DNA of 34,459 nucleotides from an uncultured Bacteroidota bacterium (GCA_902533035.1 CACAKI010000007.1:1-34459); one strand, 5' to 3'. Numbered from the stretch's first letter, positions 19,923 through 30,927 are shown. The notes: generated by a model from the sequence alone, not told the origin. Translations and numbers: made by a program.

Positions 19923-22289
19923 ATGAAAAATTTAATTTTAATACTTTTATTAATACCTATTTTACTTTTGTCACAAAGCATCTTAGTCAAACCTTATTTA
20001 CAAAACGCATCTTATAATAGTATAGTCATTATGTGGGAAATAGATCAAAATGAAAATGGACATATCGAATGGGGAGAAACTGAAAATCTAGGTAATATTA
20101 CAACTGCAAACTCTGAAAATTCAGAATCTGGAAATTATATTTTTACTACAACAATAAATGATTTGAATCCAAATACAAGATATTATTATAAATCAGTAAA
20201 TGGAAATACATTTTCAGAATTATATAGCTTTTATACAGAAGATATAACAAGTAATGAAGCATCTACTAAGATGATTGTTATGAGTGATATGCAAAAAGAC
20301 TCCAACTTTCCAAATAAATTTTACGAAGTAGTACATGATGGGATTCTAAATTATGTCCTAACAAATTTAAATGGAAATATTAATGAAGAAATAAATTTAA
20401 TATTAATCCCTGGTGATTTAGTTGAAAATGGATTAAGTTATGAGCAATGGCAAGAAGATTTCTTTAATCAAGCAGACCCATTATTTTCATTTATCCCTGT
20501 TTACCCAGTCCCAGGAAATCATGAAAATGATTCCCCCTTTTTCTTTGAGTATTTTAATTTACCTTTAAATGGAACTCCTGGATACGAAGAACATTGGTGG
20601 TTTAAAGATATTTCAAACGTGAGAATAATTGGATTAGATTCAAATGGAGCATATAGAATTACAGAACAATTAAATTGGCTAGAAGGAATTTTAACAGATG
20701 CTTCTAATAACCCGAATATTGATTTTGTGTTTGCCCAACTCCATCATCCACACAAATCAGAACTTTGGACACCAGGAAATACAGATTACACAGGGGAAGT
20801 CATTTCTCTATTAGAAAACTTTTCAACCAATAGTGGAAAACCCTCAATTCATTTTTTTGGACATACACATGGCTACTCTAGAGGACAATCAAAAAATCAC
20901 AATCATTTAATGGTAAATGTTGCAACAGCTGGAGGAAATATTGATTCTTGGGGAGAATACCCAAATAATGATTATGATGAATTCACAGTCAGTCAAGCTA
21001 AATATGGTTATGTTCTTGTTGAAACAATTGCAGGAAAAAATCCTAAATTTACCTTAAAAAGGTTTAACCTTGGTGATAAAAATATATTTCAAAATAACTC
21101 CTTAGAAGATAGTATAACTATTAGATTGCTTAACACTCCTCCTGAAACACCTATTGGAATATTCCCAAACGAAATAAATATTAATCCTGATTGTATTATG
21201 TTATTAGGAAATACATTTTATGATGAAGATGGGGATGAACATGGTGCAACACAATGGCAAATAAGTACTGATTGTAACGATTTTAGCTCTCCTATATTTG
21301 ATAAATGGAGACAATTTGAAAACTGGTACAATGAAGAAAATACTCAAGAAAATGACAATCTAATAGATGAAGAAGTTAACCTACTAGAAGAAAACACAAG
21401 TTACTGCTGGAGAGTACGTTATCGTGACAAAAGTTTAGTTTGGAGCAATTGGTCAGAACCAATAATTTTTGAAACTGGAACAAGTAGCGTAAGTGAAAAT
21501 CTTTTAGAAAACTTTGGTGCTGAAGATGGAATAAACTCATGGATTGTAGAATCTGGCATCTTAGAATCTCTTTCTGCTTTAGAATGCAATGGAACAAATC
21601 CTTTTTCAGGAGAAAAATACTTTAGTGTCGGGGGAATATGTGAAGAATCTGAATTCGGATATGCTTATCAAATCATAGATGTAAGTAATTATTCAGAAGA
21701 AATAAATATGGGATTAGCAACAGCGTTTTTTGGAGCTCAATTATCTAATTGGGGAGGATCTGACACACCCTCTATTGGTATTGAATTTTTAGATGAATTT
21801 GATGAAGTATTATTTTCAACAAATATGTTTTCATCCACATCAACAAACTGGAATCTAATTCAAAGTGAATCAAATATACCATATGGAACCAAAAAAATAA
21901 AATATAAAATGACTGGGGAAAGATTTAGCGGAACAGATAATGATAGTTATATTGATGAAAATTTTTTAAAAATTGATCCATTATCAATAGATTGTAGTTA
22001 TTATATTGAAAACAACAACACAACTCTTCATAATAATCATTTAATCAATTTAAAACTGTCCCCTAACCCATTTAAAGAACATTCTATATTAAGTATCCCT
22101 TTGAATAACAAAAAGCATGTTAAAATTAATATTTATGATTCTGTAGGGCAATTACAAAAAACCTACAACAATATTCATCCTCCTACTTTCATATTAAAAA
22201 AAGAAAATTTTAAACCCGGAATTTATTTTTTAGAATTACTTGAAAGAAACAATAAACTAGGAATATTAAAATTTGAAATAACAAATTAA
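19923..22289 (+). CDS. Secreted metallophosphoesterase with FN3/PAP-like N-terminus and T9SS CTD
   Basis: FN3-like NSIVIMWEIDQNENGHIEWG; calcineurin motifs GDLVENG, GNHEND, HHPHKSE, GHTHGYSRG; C-terminal LSPNPFKEHSILSIPL...GQLQKTYNN...GIYFLELLERNNKLGILKFEI. Confidence 0.92.
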   Translation: MKNLILILLLIPILLLSQSILVKPYLQNASYNSIVIMWEIDQNENGHIEWGETENLGNITTANSENSESGNYIFTTTINDLNPNTRYYYKSVNGNTFSELYSFYTEDITSNEASTKMIVMSDMQKDSNFPNKFYEVVHDGILNYVLTNLNGNINEEINLILIPGDLVENGLSYEQWQEDFFNQADPLFSFIPVYPVPGNHENDSPFFFEYFNLPLNGTPGYEEHWWFKDISNVRIIGLDSNGAYRITEQLNWLEGILTDASNNPNIDFVFAQLHHPHKSELWTPGNTDYTGEVISLLENFSTNSGKPSIHFFGHTHGYSRGQSKNHNHLMVNVATAGGNIDSWGEYPNNDYDEFTVSQAKYGYVLVETIAGKNPKFTLKRFNLGDKNIFQNNSLEDSITIRLLNTPPETPIGIFPNEININPDCIMLLGNTFYDEDGDEHGATQWQISTDCNDFSSPIFDKWRQFENWYNEENTQENDNLIDEEVNLLEENTSYCWRVRYRDKSLVWSNWSEPIIFETGTSSVSENLLENFGAEDGINSWIVESGILESLSALECNGTNPFSGEKYFSVGGICEESEFGYAYQIIDVSNYSEEINMGLATAFFGAQLSNWGGSDTPSIGIEFLDEFDEVLFSTNMFSSTSTNWNLIQSESNIPYGTKKIKYKMTGERFSGTDNDSYIDENFLKIDPLSIDCSYYIENNNTTLHNNHLINLKLSPNPFKEHSILSIPLNNKKHVKINIYDSVGQLQKTYNNIHPPTFILKKENFKPGIYFLELLERNNKLGILKFEITN

Positions 22290-22325
22290 ATAATATCTAA
22301 GTTTATTTTAATAAATTTATAGAAC

Positions 22326-24537
22326 ATGAAACAATGGATAATTATTCTTTTTTGCGTTCCTTTTGTATTATTATCTCAGGAACATCTAAAAGGAAAAATT
22401 TTAGATGAAAATAACCCTTTAATTGGAGCAAATGTTCAATGGATTAACACTAATATTGGAACTACCAGTGATTCAAATGGTAATTTTAGTATAAGCAAAA
22501 AAAAATATTAGTGATAAAAGGTTAATAATTAGTTTTATAGGATTTCAAACTGACACCATTCCTATTCAAGAAACTATCAATAATATAATTATAACATTAA
22601 AAACGACCAATAATTTAAATACTATTGATTTAAAAGAAAATAAGGACGGCATCTATATAGATAAGAAAAACCCTATCAAAATTGAAATTATAACGCAAGA
22701 AGAACTAACCAAAGCAGCATGTTGTGATTTAGCTGGATGTTTTGAAACACAAATTAGTGTAGAACCTAAAACAACAAATATTATCACAAACACTAAAGAA
22801 ATCAGCATACTTGGTTTGTCTGGGGTTTACAACCAATTACTTTTAGATGGAATACCCATTATAAATGGCTTAAATTATACATATGGAATTAGTGCTATAC
22901 CAGGAACATTAATTGATAATATTTTTATATCTCAAGGACTAGCATCAACCATTCAAGGTCATGAAAGTATAACAGGACAGATAAACATCGAGTTAAAAGA
23001 AAAAAGCGAAGAAGAAAAAATATTTCTTAATCTTTACATGAATAGTTTTTTGTCAAAACAAGCTAATATTGATTATAATTTCAATCTTGGAAATTGGAAA
23101 TCAATTATTTCATTACATAGCACTCAACCAGGAAAAAAAATAGACAACAATAGTGATACTTTTTTAGATTTACCTTTAACAACAAAATATTCACTATATA
23201 ATAAATGGGTTTATGGATTACAAAATAATTCTGGTTTATACTCTAAAATCACCTTACGTTATTTAAACGAAAAACGATTAGGAGGGCAAATAAATTATAC
23301 TGAAAACAAACAAGGAAGTAATGAAGTGTACGGGCAAATTATTAATTTTTCTCAGCCAGAACTACATATTCATTCATCATATAAGTTTAATAAAAGGGAA
23401 TCGGTTATTTTAAGATCTGCATTAACTTATCATGAACAAGAATCTTTTTTCGGAACCACACAATATTTAGCAAATCAATTAAATTATTATCTTAATTTTT
23501 CATATAAGTTAAATTGGAATACACATGAATTTCACTCTGGTTTAAATTTTAAAAAATTAGATTTAAATGAGACTATTAATTTAAATGACAATTTCAACAG
23601 AACATTTGGTGGTGAGTATAATAAAAATGAAAATATAGCTGGAGTTTTTATAGAAAATACATTTAATTGGAATAATAAAAATCTACAATTAATTAGTGGA
23701 GTTCGAGTCGATAAACATAATGATTATGGCTTATTTTTTACACCTAGATGTTTAATAAAGTATAATTTTAGTGAAAATACTATAATGAGGGCGAGCTTTG
23801 GAACAGGTTGGAAAACAATAAACCTTTTTAGCGAAAACATAAAATTATTTGGTACTAATAAAGACATTATAATTTCTGATAATTTAGAACCTGAACACGG
23901 ATTAAATTATGGATTGAACATACTACATGCTATATATCTAGAAAACATTGAGTTACAATTTATTTTTGATGCATATAAAACTAATTTCTTAAATCAAATA
24001 CACCCTGATTATCATACAAATTTAAATAATATATATATTCATAATTTAGAAGGAAAAAGTATAAGTAATTCATTACAAGGTGAGTTCGCTATTGAGTTAT
24101 ATGAATCGTTAGGAATAAAATTAGCATATAATTATTTAGATGTTTTTCATATAGAAAATGGACATAAACATAGACTTCCTTTTAATTCAAAACATCATAT
24201 TTTGAGTACTCTTTCTTACAAACCAATTGAAGGAAATTGGCATTTTGATTGTAATTTACATTGGTTTGGAAAAAAGAAATTAATTAACACATCTCAAAAC
24301 CCAGAACCTTTTAGACGTAATAACACATCTGAGCCCTATTCAACATTTGGAGCACAATTCACAAAAAAATTAAACAATATGGATTTATATATTGGCGCAG
24401 AAAACTTATTCAATTTCAAACAAGAAAACCCTATTATAAGCTGGGAAGATCCATTTGGAGAATATTTTAATATTGCTAACGTTTGGGGCCCAACTAAAGG
24501 CAGAGAAGTGTATATCGGATTAAGATATAGATTGTAA
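22326..24537 (+). pseudogene. TonB-dependent receptor (ACC-motif subfamily), frameshifted at A9 (22497..22505)
   Basis: 22326..22511 encodes signal plus carboxypeptidase-regulatory domain start; downstream frame continues ISDKRLIISFIGFQTDTIPIQE...ELTKAACCDLAGCFETQISVEPKTT...LGLSGVYNQLLLDGIPIINGLNYTYGISAIPGTLIDNIFISQGLASTIQGHESITGQINIELKEK, then barrel. Removing one A restores a single ORF. Confidence 0.85.
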
Positions 24538-24538
24538 A

Positions 24539-25576
24539 TCAAAATATTTTAAAAGATTTTTGCACACTCCCATCATCATAAATAAATAATAGAGGGATCA
24601 AAGAATTAGGTGACAATTCCCTACCTAAAACATCTATAATTTTTATAATTTTCTTTTCTGAAATTTGCATATCCTCTAATGAACTAGAACTACAATCAAT
24701 TAAACCATTTATATCATGTTTGGAAACAAAATTCCATATTTCTTCATCTGAGTCAATATCCATATTTCCAAAAACACCAGGCCAATCATGACCACCGCCA
24801 TTAACTTTAAGTTCTTCCACAGAAACACAATTAGTCCCATTAGCCCAAGTTTTTCTTTCAACAGTACTTCCGTCAGAAGTATTAAAATTAGGTATATCAA
24901 TAATAATAGGATCAGAATCTGTATTATTAAAACTAGCCCAATAAGCATGCATATCATCAGCTGAGACATAATATAACTCACCATTCCAAGACAAACCTTC
25001 ATATGGAGAAACAAAGTCATCTGTACCTAATATTGTCATTAAAGCTGTTGGATGTTCTAGATTACAATTATTATATTGAAATGACTGCATAGTTCTTGCC
25101 ACTGCCGCACCAGCTGCAATTCTAAAATTTAATCTACATAAAACTTCATATGTAAATTCTCCTCCCAAAGAATAACCACATGCATAAACTCTAGATTGAT
25201 CAATCATATATTGCGAAGCTAATTCATCAATAATTGATTCAATAAAATAAATATCATCATGATCAGTGGGATCTTTATGAATCCAATTCAAAGAACCTCC
25301 ATCATTAGGGTCAGCTAAAGCTTGAGGGAACACTAGTATAAATCCTTCTAAATCTGCAACAGAAGTCATGTTTGAACCTAAAATCCAATCTGACGCATAA
25401 CCATTTCCCCCATGAAAATTAAACATTAATGGAACCTCCTCATTTTCCTGATAACTTTCAGGTATATAAAGAATATACTCCCTTGTTTCACCATCATAAA
25501 CTATTGTTTCTGTTATTTGTTGTTGAGAAAAGCCTATAGTCATTAAAAAGAAAAAAAAGAAGGAAAATTTGTGCAT
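24539..25576 (-). CDS. Secreted alpha/beta-hydrolase esterase (PHB depolymerase/LpqC-like) with short C-terminal tag
   Basis: REYILYIPESYQENEEVPLMFNFHGGNGYASDW; YACGYSLGGEFTYEVLC (GxSxG); GGGHDWPG; C-terminal KKIIKIIDVLGRELSPNSLIPLLFIYDDGSVQKSFKIF. Confidence 0.9.
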   Translation of the reverse strand: MHKFSFFFFFLMTIGFSQQQITETIVYDGETREYILYIPESYQENEEVPLMFNFHGGNGYASDWILGSNMTSVADLEGFILVFPQALADPNDGGSLNWIHKDPTDHDDIYFIESIIDELASQYMIDQSRVYACGYSLGGEFTYEVLCRLNFRIAAGAAVARTMQSFQYNNCNLEHPTALMTILGTDDFVSPYEGLSWNGELYYVSADDMHAYWASFNNTDSDPIIIDIPNFNTSDGSTVERKTWANGTNCVSVEELKVNGGGHDWPGVFGNMDIDSDEEIWNFVSKHDINGLIDCSSSSLEDMQISEKKIIKIIDVLGRELSPNSLIPLLFIYDDGSVQKSFKIF

Positions 25577-25584
25577 TTTTATTA

Positions 25585-26013
25585 TTATTTAACGATTATT
25601 TTCGAAGATAAGAATTTAGATTTCAGATTTTCACTAGGAAGCATACAACTTTTTTGCTTACCAAAAATATTATATCTTATTTTAGCAATCATCGTATAAA
25701 AAAAATCTCTTATCGGATACGGTATTATATAAAAAATAAATAAAACCTTCCAAAATGTATTTAAATAACGAAGAGCTGTTAAAACAGCTGATGATTTAAA
25801 TTTTATTTTTTTATTTTTTATTAAAATAATGGAATCAATTTTTTTAATATCAATAGAAAAATTCTTAATTATTTCTTGCCCTTCAGGACTTTGAATCGCT
25901 GCTAATCTAAAAACATCATTAGAGTCATTTTTTATAATAAATTTCACAGATTTAATACACAAATTACAAACCCCATCAAAAAGAATAATAATTTTATCGT
26001 TAATTGACTCCAT
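25585..26013 (-). CDS. DCC family thiol-disulfide oxidoreductase (DUF393)
   Basis: IILFDGVCNLCIKSVKFIIKNDSNDVFRLAAIQSPEGQEI: DxxCxxC DUF393 signature. Confidence 0.94.
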   Translation of the reverse strand: MESINDKIIILFDGVCNLCIKSVKFIIKNDSNDVFRLAAIQSPEGQEIIKNFSIDIKKIDSIILIKNKKIKFKSSAVLTALRYLNTFWKVLFIFYIIPYPIRDFFYTMIAKIRYNIFGKQKSCMLPSENLKSKFLSSKIIVK

Positions 26014-26020
26014 AATGAAT

Positions 26021-28453
26021 TTAAAATTTATACTGCATCGTAATAAAAAAATTTCTATTTGGAGAAGGAATAATTCCAGGTCCAGGATAACCAGTTGCCC
26101 GATTAGTAAAATAATGTTTATCTAACAAATTATTGACCCCAAATTCAAATTCGAAGTTATTTATAAAATAGGAAAAAGATAAATCTAAGACATCATATTT
26201 TGGTAGAGAGCCTATCACACCACTCAGATCACTTTCAATAGAGTTAGTAGCATCTGTAAATTGCTTAGACATAAAAGTATATTGCAGACTAGATTTAAAG
26301 TTCTTAAATTTGAAATCCAACCCTGTTTTACAATTTAATTTTGGAACAAACTCAACTTGATTTCCCTCAACACCATTTAATTCAGAACTAACATAGTTAG
26401 AATTTATGTTAGAAAAATTCAAAAAATAATTTATTCCCAAATCTTTAGAATCAAACAATAAATTAGAAATATTAAAATTGATTAAAAACTCTTGTCCATA
26501 TAAAAGAGCATCTCCCACATTACCTTTTTCATTTTTAACACTTCCGTCAAAAAAAGGACGTTGAACAAATCCAATTCTATCACTATAAAAAAGATAAAAA
26601 GTACTAAAATCATAAAATATAAAATTTTTATAACTCCCTCTAAAGCCTAAATCTATAGTATACCCACTTTCATCACTAATGTTGGGGTTAATAATAAAAC
26701 TAGGACTAACAATATTAATATCCGAAAAAGTAACTGCTCTATAATTTCTAGAATAATTTGAGTAAAATTCGGAAAAACTTGAAAACTTAAAACTGTAGCC
26801 TAACCCATATAATAATAAACTTCGTTTTCTTACATCGTTAGTGACAATTAAATCATTTAGTATAACATTTCCTGCCGCATCTGTATTTATATCTCTATAA
26901 TGCCCATCAGAAGCAGTTTGAATATATTCAAATCTAAAACCTGGAACAATTGACATCTTATCATTTAAATAAAAAATATTTTCATTAAATATTGAGTAAT
27001 TTAAATTTGGATTTGAATAATTTGATTGATTTTCATAATTAGGAAAAAGTGTTGATTGAAAATTAAAATTTGCATCTGAAGCAGAAGACCCAGGACCTTG
27101 TTTAATGGAATTAGACCCAGAATATAATTTAAATCCTAATAAAGAAATTAGTTTTTTATTTAAAAATTTAGATTGGTGAAATAATTTTGTTTCTAAACCA
27201 AAGTTATTAAAATCAGATTTAATGAGATCTCTTTCCTCAAAAGAGTCAACTTGGTCTACCCTATTTGACCTAAATCCAACTGCGTATCTATGAGCATCTA
27301 AAATAAAAGTGCTAATAGACCAATTTGTCTTATCTGAAAGGTTATAGGAAAATTTAAAATTATATAGAAGCCAATTTACCTCAAACCAATTTCTTTCTCT
27401 ATTACTTTGAAATATATTATCATAAAACATAGCATCTGTTAAACCCCCAGGTTGTTGAGCTAAATAATTTAAATAAGAAACTTCAAATGAAAAATTTATT
27501 TTATCAGACAAATCATACTTGAAAAAAGAAAAAAGATTATATGATTTAAAATCAGAATTTGGCCTAAAACCATCTCCTTTTTTATAATTAAAAAAAGTAT
27601 AGTAACCAAGTTTATCTAAAGTGCCGGATAGGCTAGTGAAATTTGAATAAAAATTATTTGAGCCTAATGTATTTCTAGCAAGAATCTCTAAAGATTTATT
27701 TCTAATTGGTTTTTTAATATTAAAATTAATTAGCCCCCCAAACTGAGTTCCATATTGAAGTGAGCCTGCTCCCCTAATCAGTTGAATGTTTTCCAAAGAT
27801 TCAAATGGTGGTGAATAGTAGCTCTCTGGATAACCTAAAGGGTCTGCGCTAATTTCATAACCATTTTGGCGAACATTAAAATTTGAACTTCTTCTAGGGT
27901 CCAGCCCCCTACCACCAATATTTAATTGCAATCCAGCATCATCAGTTTGATAAATATTAAGACTAGTAGTCTGATTGTACATTTGACGGGCATTATTAAT
28001 AGAAGTTCCTGATTTTTTTTCTGACAAAATCAACTCACTTTTTTTTCCAGAATATATTGAGTTTGATTCAATGTCATCTAAATAATCTGTTCCAAAATCA
28101 CTGTATTCTTCATCGTAAAGAATCACTTCATCCAAATTTGTATTAACTGCTGATAATAAAACATTTAATTCAATTTTACTTTGATTATCAAAAATAATTT
28201 CTTTCACTAATGAATTATAGCCTTCTTTGATAAAATATAGTTCTAATGTGTCTAAAAAAGTATTATAATTATAAAAACCCAAAGAATCTGAAATAGTTAA
28301 AAAATTATTTTTTGCATCAAAAAGCTTAACATTATTTAAATGGTTCCCTGAAATACTATCTTTTGTAAAACCAGATAATACATTCTGTGCTTTAGAAGAA
28401 AAAAACACAAAAAATAAACACATAAAATATTTAAAACCCTTTAATTTCATCAT
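26021..28453 (-). CDS. TonB-dependent receptor (siderophore/FecA-like)
   Basis: Carboxypeptidase-regulatory domain; plug LQLNIGGRGLDPRRSSNFNVRQNGYEISADPLGYPESYYSPPFESLENIQLIRGAGSLQYGTQFGGLINF; C-terminal FGVNNLLDKHYFTNRATGYPGPGIIPSPNRNFFITMQYKF. Confidence 0.95.
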   Translation of the reverse strand: MMKLKGFKYFMCLFFVFFSSKAQNVLSGFTKDSISGNHLNNVKLFDAKNNFLTISDSLGFYNYNTFLDTLELYFIKEGYNSLVKEIIFDNQSKIELNVLLSAVNTNLDEVILYDEEYSDFGTDYLDDIESNSIYSGKKSELILSEKKSGTSINNARQMYNQTTSLNIYQTDDAGLQLNIGGRGLDPRRSSNFNVRQNGYEISADPLGYPESYYSPPFESLENIQLIRGAGSLQYGTQFGGLINFNIKKPIRNKSLEILARNTLGSNNFYSNFTSLSGTLDKLGYYTFFNYKKGDGFRPNSDFKSYNLFSFFKYDLSDKINFSFEVSYLNYLAQQPGGLTDAMFYDNIFQSNRERNWFEVNWLLYNFKFSYNLSDKTNWSISTFILDAHRYAVGFRSNRVDQVDSFEERDLIKSDFNNFGLETKLFHQSKFLNKKLISLLGFKLYSGSNSIKQGPGSSASDANFNFQSTLFPNYENQSNYSNPNLNYSIFNENIFYLNDKMSIVPGFRFEYIQTASDGHYRDINTDAAGNVILNDLIVTNDVRKRSLLLYGLGYSFKFSSFSEFYSNYSRNYRAVTFSDINIVSPSFIINPNISDESGYTIDLGFRGSYKNFIFYDFSTFYLFYSDRIGFVQRPFFDGSVKNEKGNVGDALLYGQEFLINFNISNLLFDSKDLGINYFLNFSNINSNYVSSELNGVEGNQVEFVPKLNCKTGLDFKFKNFKSSLQYTFMSKQFTDATNSIESDLSGVIGSLPKYDVLDLSFSYFINNFEFEFGVNNLLDKHYFTNRATGYPGPGIIPSPNRNFFITMQYKF

Positions 28454-29798
28454 TTAGAGGTAATATCCATTTTTTATGTCGGAAAGACTGTTTTTCCGAA
28501 TACAAATTAACAGAATCATTAATAAATCTTTGACTTTTTCTTCCATTCAAAGCAACAAAACTATCTACAAAAACCTGAATTTCTCCATTTTCCCCAAACC
28601 ATAAATACTGGTCTCCCAAATAATGAGCATATTCTAAAATCATATCTGGCTGAAAACTCATCTGCTTTTCTTGAAAATCAGTTAAAAAATCACTATTCAA
28701 AACTGTAATTGATTTATTATTCTTAGTATTAAGAATTTTAAAATTAGTTTCCGCTGTTTTCTCTACCAACATAACTCTCCAAGAAAATCTATAACCTTGT
28801 TCATTCCAAAATAATTCTCCAGGATATAACAGATATCTAAAAGGAAAGGTAATTTGAAAAAGAAAAAAAGCAGATACAATAAATAAAATAGGCTTTTCAT
28901 AGGAAGCCCTAAAAGAATCGTGATGTTTTAATTTTATCGAAAAAGAAAATATTTTTTGAAAAAACTTCTTAATCCAAGAAATAATTTTATTATGAAAATT
29001 AGCTGAAAAAAAGATTAGTGAACTAAATATCATAATATATGGAAACATACCTATTGGAAATAAAATTTTAGTTAAAGAATGAAAAATTACAACTAATAGA
29101 AAAGCAAACAACCTTGTTCTAGAATTGAGTAGCAAAAAAGGAATCAATAAATCATAAACCATACCAGACCAACTCATAAAATAATGAATCCATTTTTTTT
29201 GAAACAAATCACCTAATAAGGGCAGGTCATAATTAGAAGTTAGCCAAATCTTTAACGGCATTGCTTTGAATAACCAATCGGAATTCATTTTGGCTATAGC
29301 AGCATATATAAAAACAATACTAATTAATAACTTAATACTATCAATAGTCCATTTTGGTATTTTTTGATAAGTCTTTTTATTTATGATATTATCAATTGAG
29401 AAAGAAGCATTAGCAGGTAAAAAAATCATTAAAAAACTTAAAACAGAAACAAAATAATAATGATTTAAATAAGTAGTTTTATCCATTAATTCTATATATG
29501 TAAAGCTTAAAAAAAATATAATTATAGAAATTCGGTATTTTAAGCCTAGACAAATAAAAACAGATGAAATAAAACAAATAAAAAATAACAAATAAGTAAA
29601 ATCCCCTAATGGCTTTACCCACTCAAAACCATAATAAGAAAAATGAAAACTTGGGTCAATATATAATTCTTTAATCCAGCCTTTAGACCAAAATCTTATT
29701 ATACTCACAGACATTAAAAATCCAAAGAAAAACCTAAATACAGATAGTGGAGAAGATGGAACTTCTTTTTGAATATATAATTTAGGATTAAAAATCAT
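28431..29798 (-). CDS. HTTM domain (vitamin K-dependent gamma-carboxylase-like) membrane protein
   Basis: SPLSVFRFFFGFLMSVSIIRFWSKGWIKELYIDPSFHFSYYGFEWVKPLGDFTYLLFFICFISSVFICLGLKYRISIIIFFLSFTYIELMDKTTYLNHYYFVSVLSFLMIFLPANASFSID: HTTM-type TM domain. Confidence 0.9.
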   Translation of the reverse strand: MIFNPKLYIQKEVPSSPLSVFRFFFGFLMSVSIIRFWSKGWIKELYIDPSFHFSYYGFEWVKPLGDFTYLLFFICFISSVFICLGLKYRISIIIFFLSFTYIELMDKTTYLNHYYFVSVLSFLMIFLPANASFSIDNIINKKTYQKIPKWTIDSIKLLISIVFIYAAIAKMNSDWLFKAMPLKIWLTSNYDLPLLGDLFQKKWIHYFMSWSGMVYDLLIPFLLLNSRTRLFAFLLVVIFHSLTKILFPIGMFPYIMIFSSLIFFSANFHNKIISWIKKFFQKIFSFSIKLKHHDSFRASYEKPILFIVSAFFLFQITFPFRYLLYPGELFWNEQGYRFSWRVMLVEKTAETNFKILNTKNNKSITVLNSDFLTDFQEKQMSFQPDMILEYAHYLGDQYLWFGENGEIQVFVDSFVALNGRKSQRFINDSVNLYSEKQSFRHKKWILPLNDEIKGF

Positions 29799-29801
29799 AA
29801 T

Positions 29802-30927
29802 TTAATCCCCATCTGCATCTACATAATCTACTGAAATACCTAAAGCTTGTAACATATCAACTTTAAAAGAAACAACTAATAGTTGAATGGCATCATATGT
29901 TAATAACATTTCAGTATTATTAAATTCAATTTGAGAAACAAAATTATTATCTAATTGATTTAATTGATTTTCAGCATTTTTCAAATTGATTATTGATAAC
30001 TGAAGAAATATTATCACTTCCAGGATATAAAAAATCTAAATAGTTTTCTAAACTTAAACCAACAATACTACTTGTGATTTCTTGATCATAACTAAAATGT
30101 TTTCCAACAAAAAAATTCTTTGATGCTCTCAGGGCTTGAATTGCTAATTCTTTGGAAACATCTTTTTTGTAATAGGCCTCAACAGTATGAGGTAAAGGGT
30201 CTGAAGAAAAAATCCCTGCAGGGATTCCTATTTTATTAGCTCTTAAACCTTTTTCAAAATAATATATAAAATCATTTGTCATTTTATTAACAGATGAAGT
30301 TGCAGTATTAGAACTAAGGGTAATAAATTCATCTCTATATGAATTCCAATCTTCAATAATTAAATTAGTATTAGAAAGCATATTACTCACTAAATCAGAT
30401 AAATATAGGGAGTAGGAAGAATTTGTATTATAAATATTTAAAATACCATCTGTGGTTTCTGCTAAACCATGAAGCATATAATCAATTGCAGGAAAACCTC
30501 TAGAATCAAAATTATTATTATTATTTAAATCATAATTACCATTGATTATATTTTGATTAATTAACTCAGAATCAGTAGGGTAAATATTCATCTTTCCTTT
30601 ATAATTTATAACTTCTGCTAAACCTATATCAAACATTTCAATATGCTGCCAATATTTATAGGAATTAAGCCATGCTTCTGAGATTTCTTGTAACAAATTA
30701 TCACTAGGATTAGAAACAAAATTATTAACAGCATCATCTAAAGAATTAAGACTAACATAGAAATCATTATATGCAGGAATGATAATGTTATCAGCCCAAT
30801 TAATCAACATAGATTTTCTATCAAAACCATCTCCATTATCATTATCATTATTATCATTCTCATCTGTTTCACAAGAAAGTAAAAGAAAAAAGAAAAGAAA
30901 GAAGTAAGAGTAATTTCTGAGTAACAT
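29802..30927 (-). pseudogene. Imelysin family (peptidase M75-like) lipoprotein, frameshifted near the 3' end at 29977..29981
   Basis: Lipobox LLLSCETD; NWADNIIIPAYNDFYVSLNSLDDAV...GFPAIDYMLHGL...LRANKIGIPAG. Frame breaks at NNQFE; 29802..30017 continues NAENQLNQLDNNFVSQIEFNNTEMLLTYDAIQLLVVSFKVDMLQALGISVDYVDADGD. ATG 30927 chosen. Confidence 0.87.

Noticed and set aside
24709-25020. 103-aa hydrophobic ORF on the minus strand inside the esterase gene
   Set aside because: Leu/Ile-rich shadow of the esterase reading frame; no independent RBS or domain.
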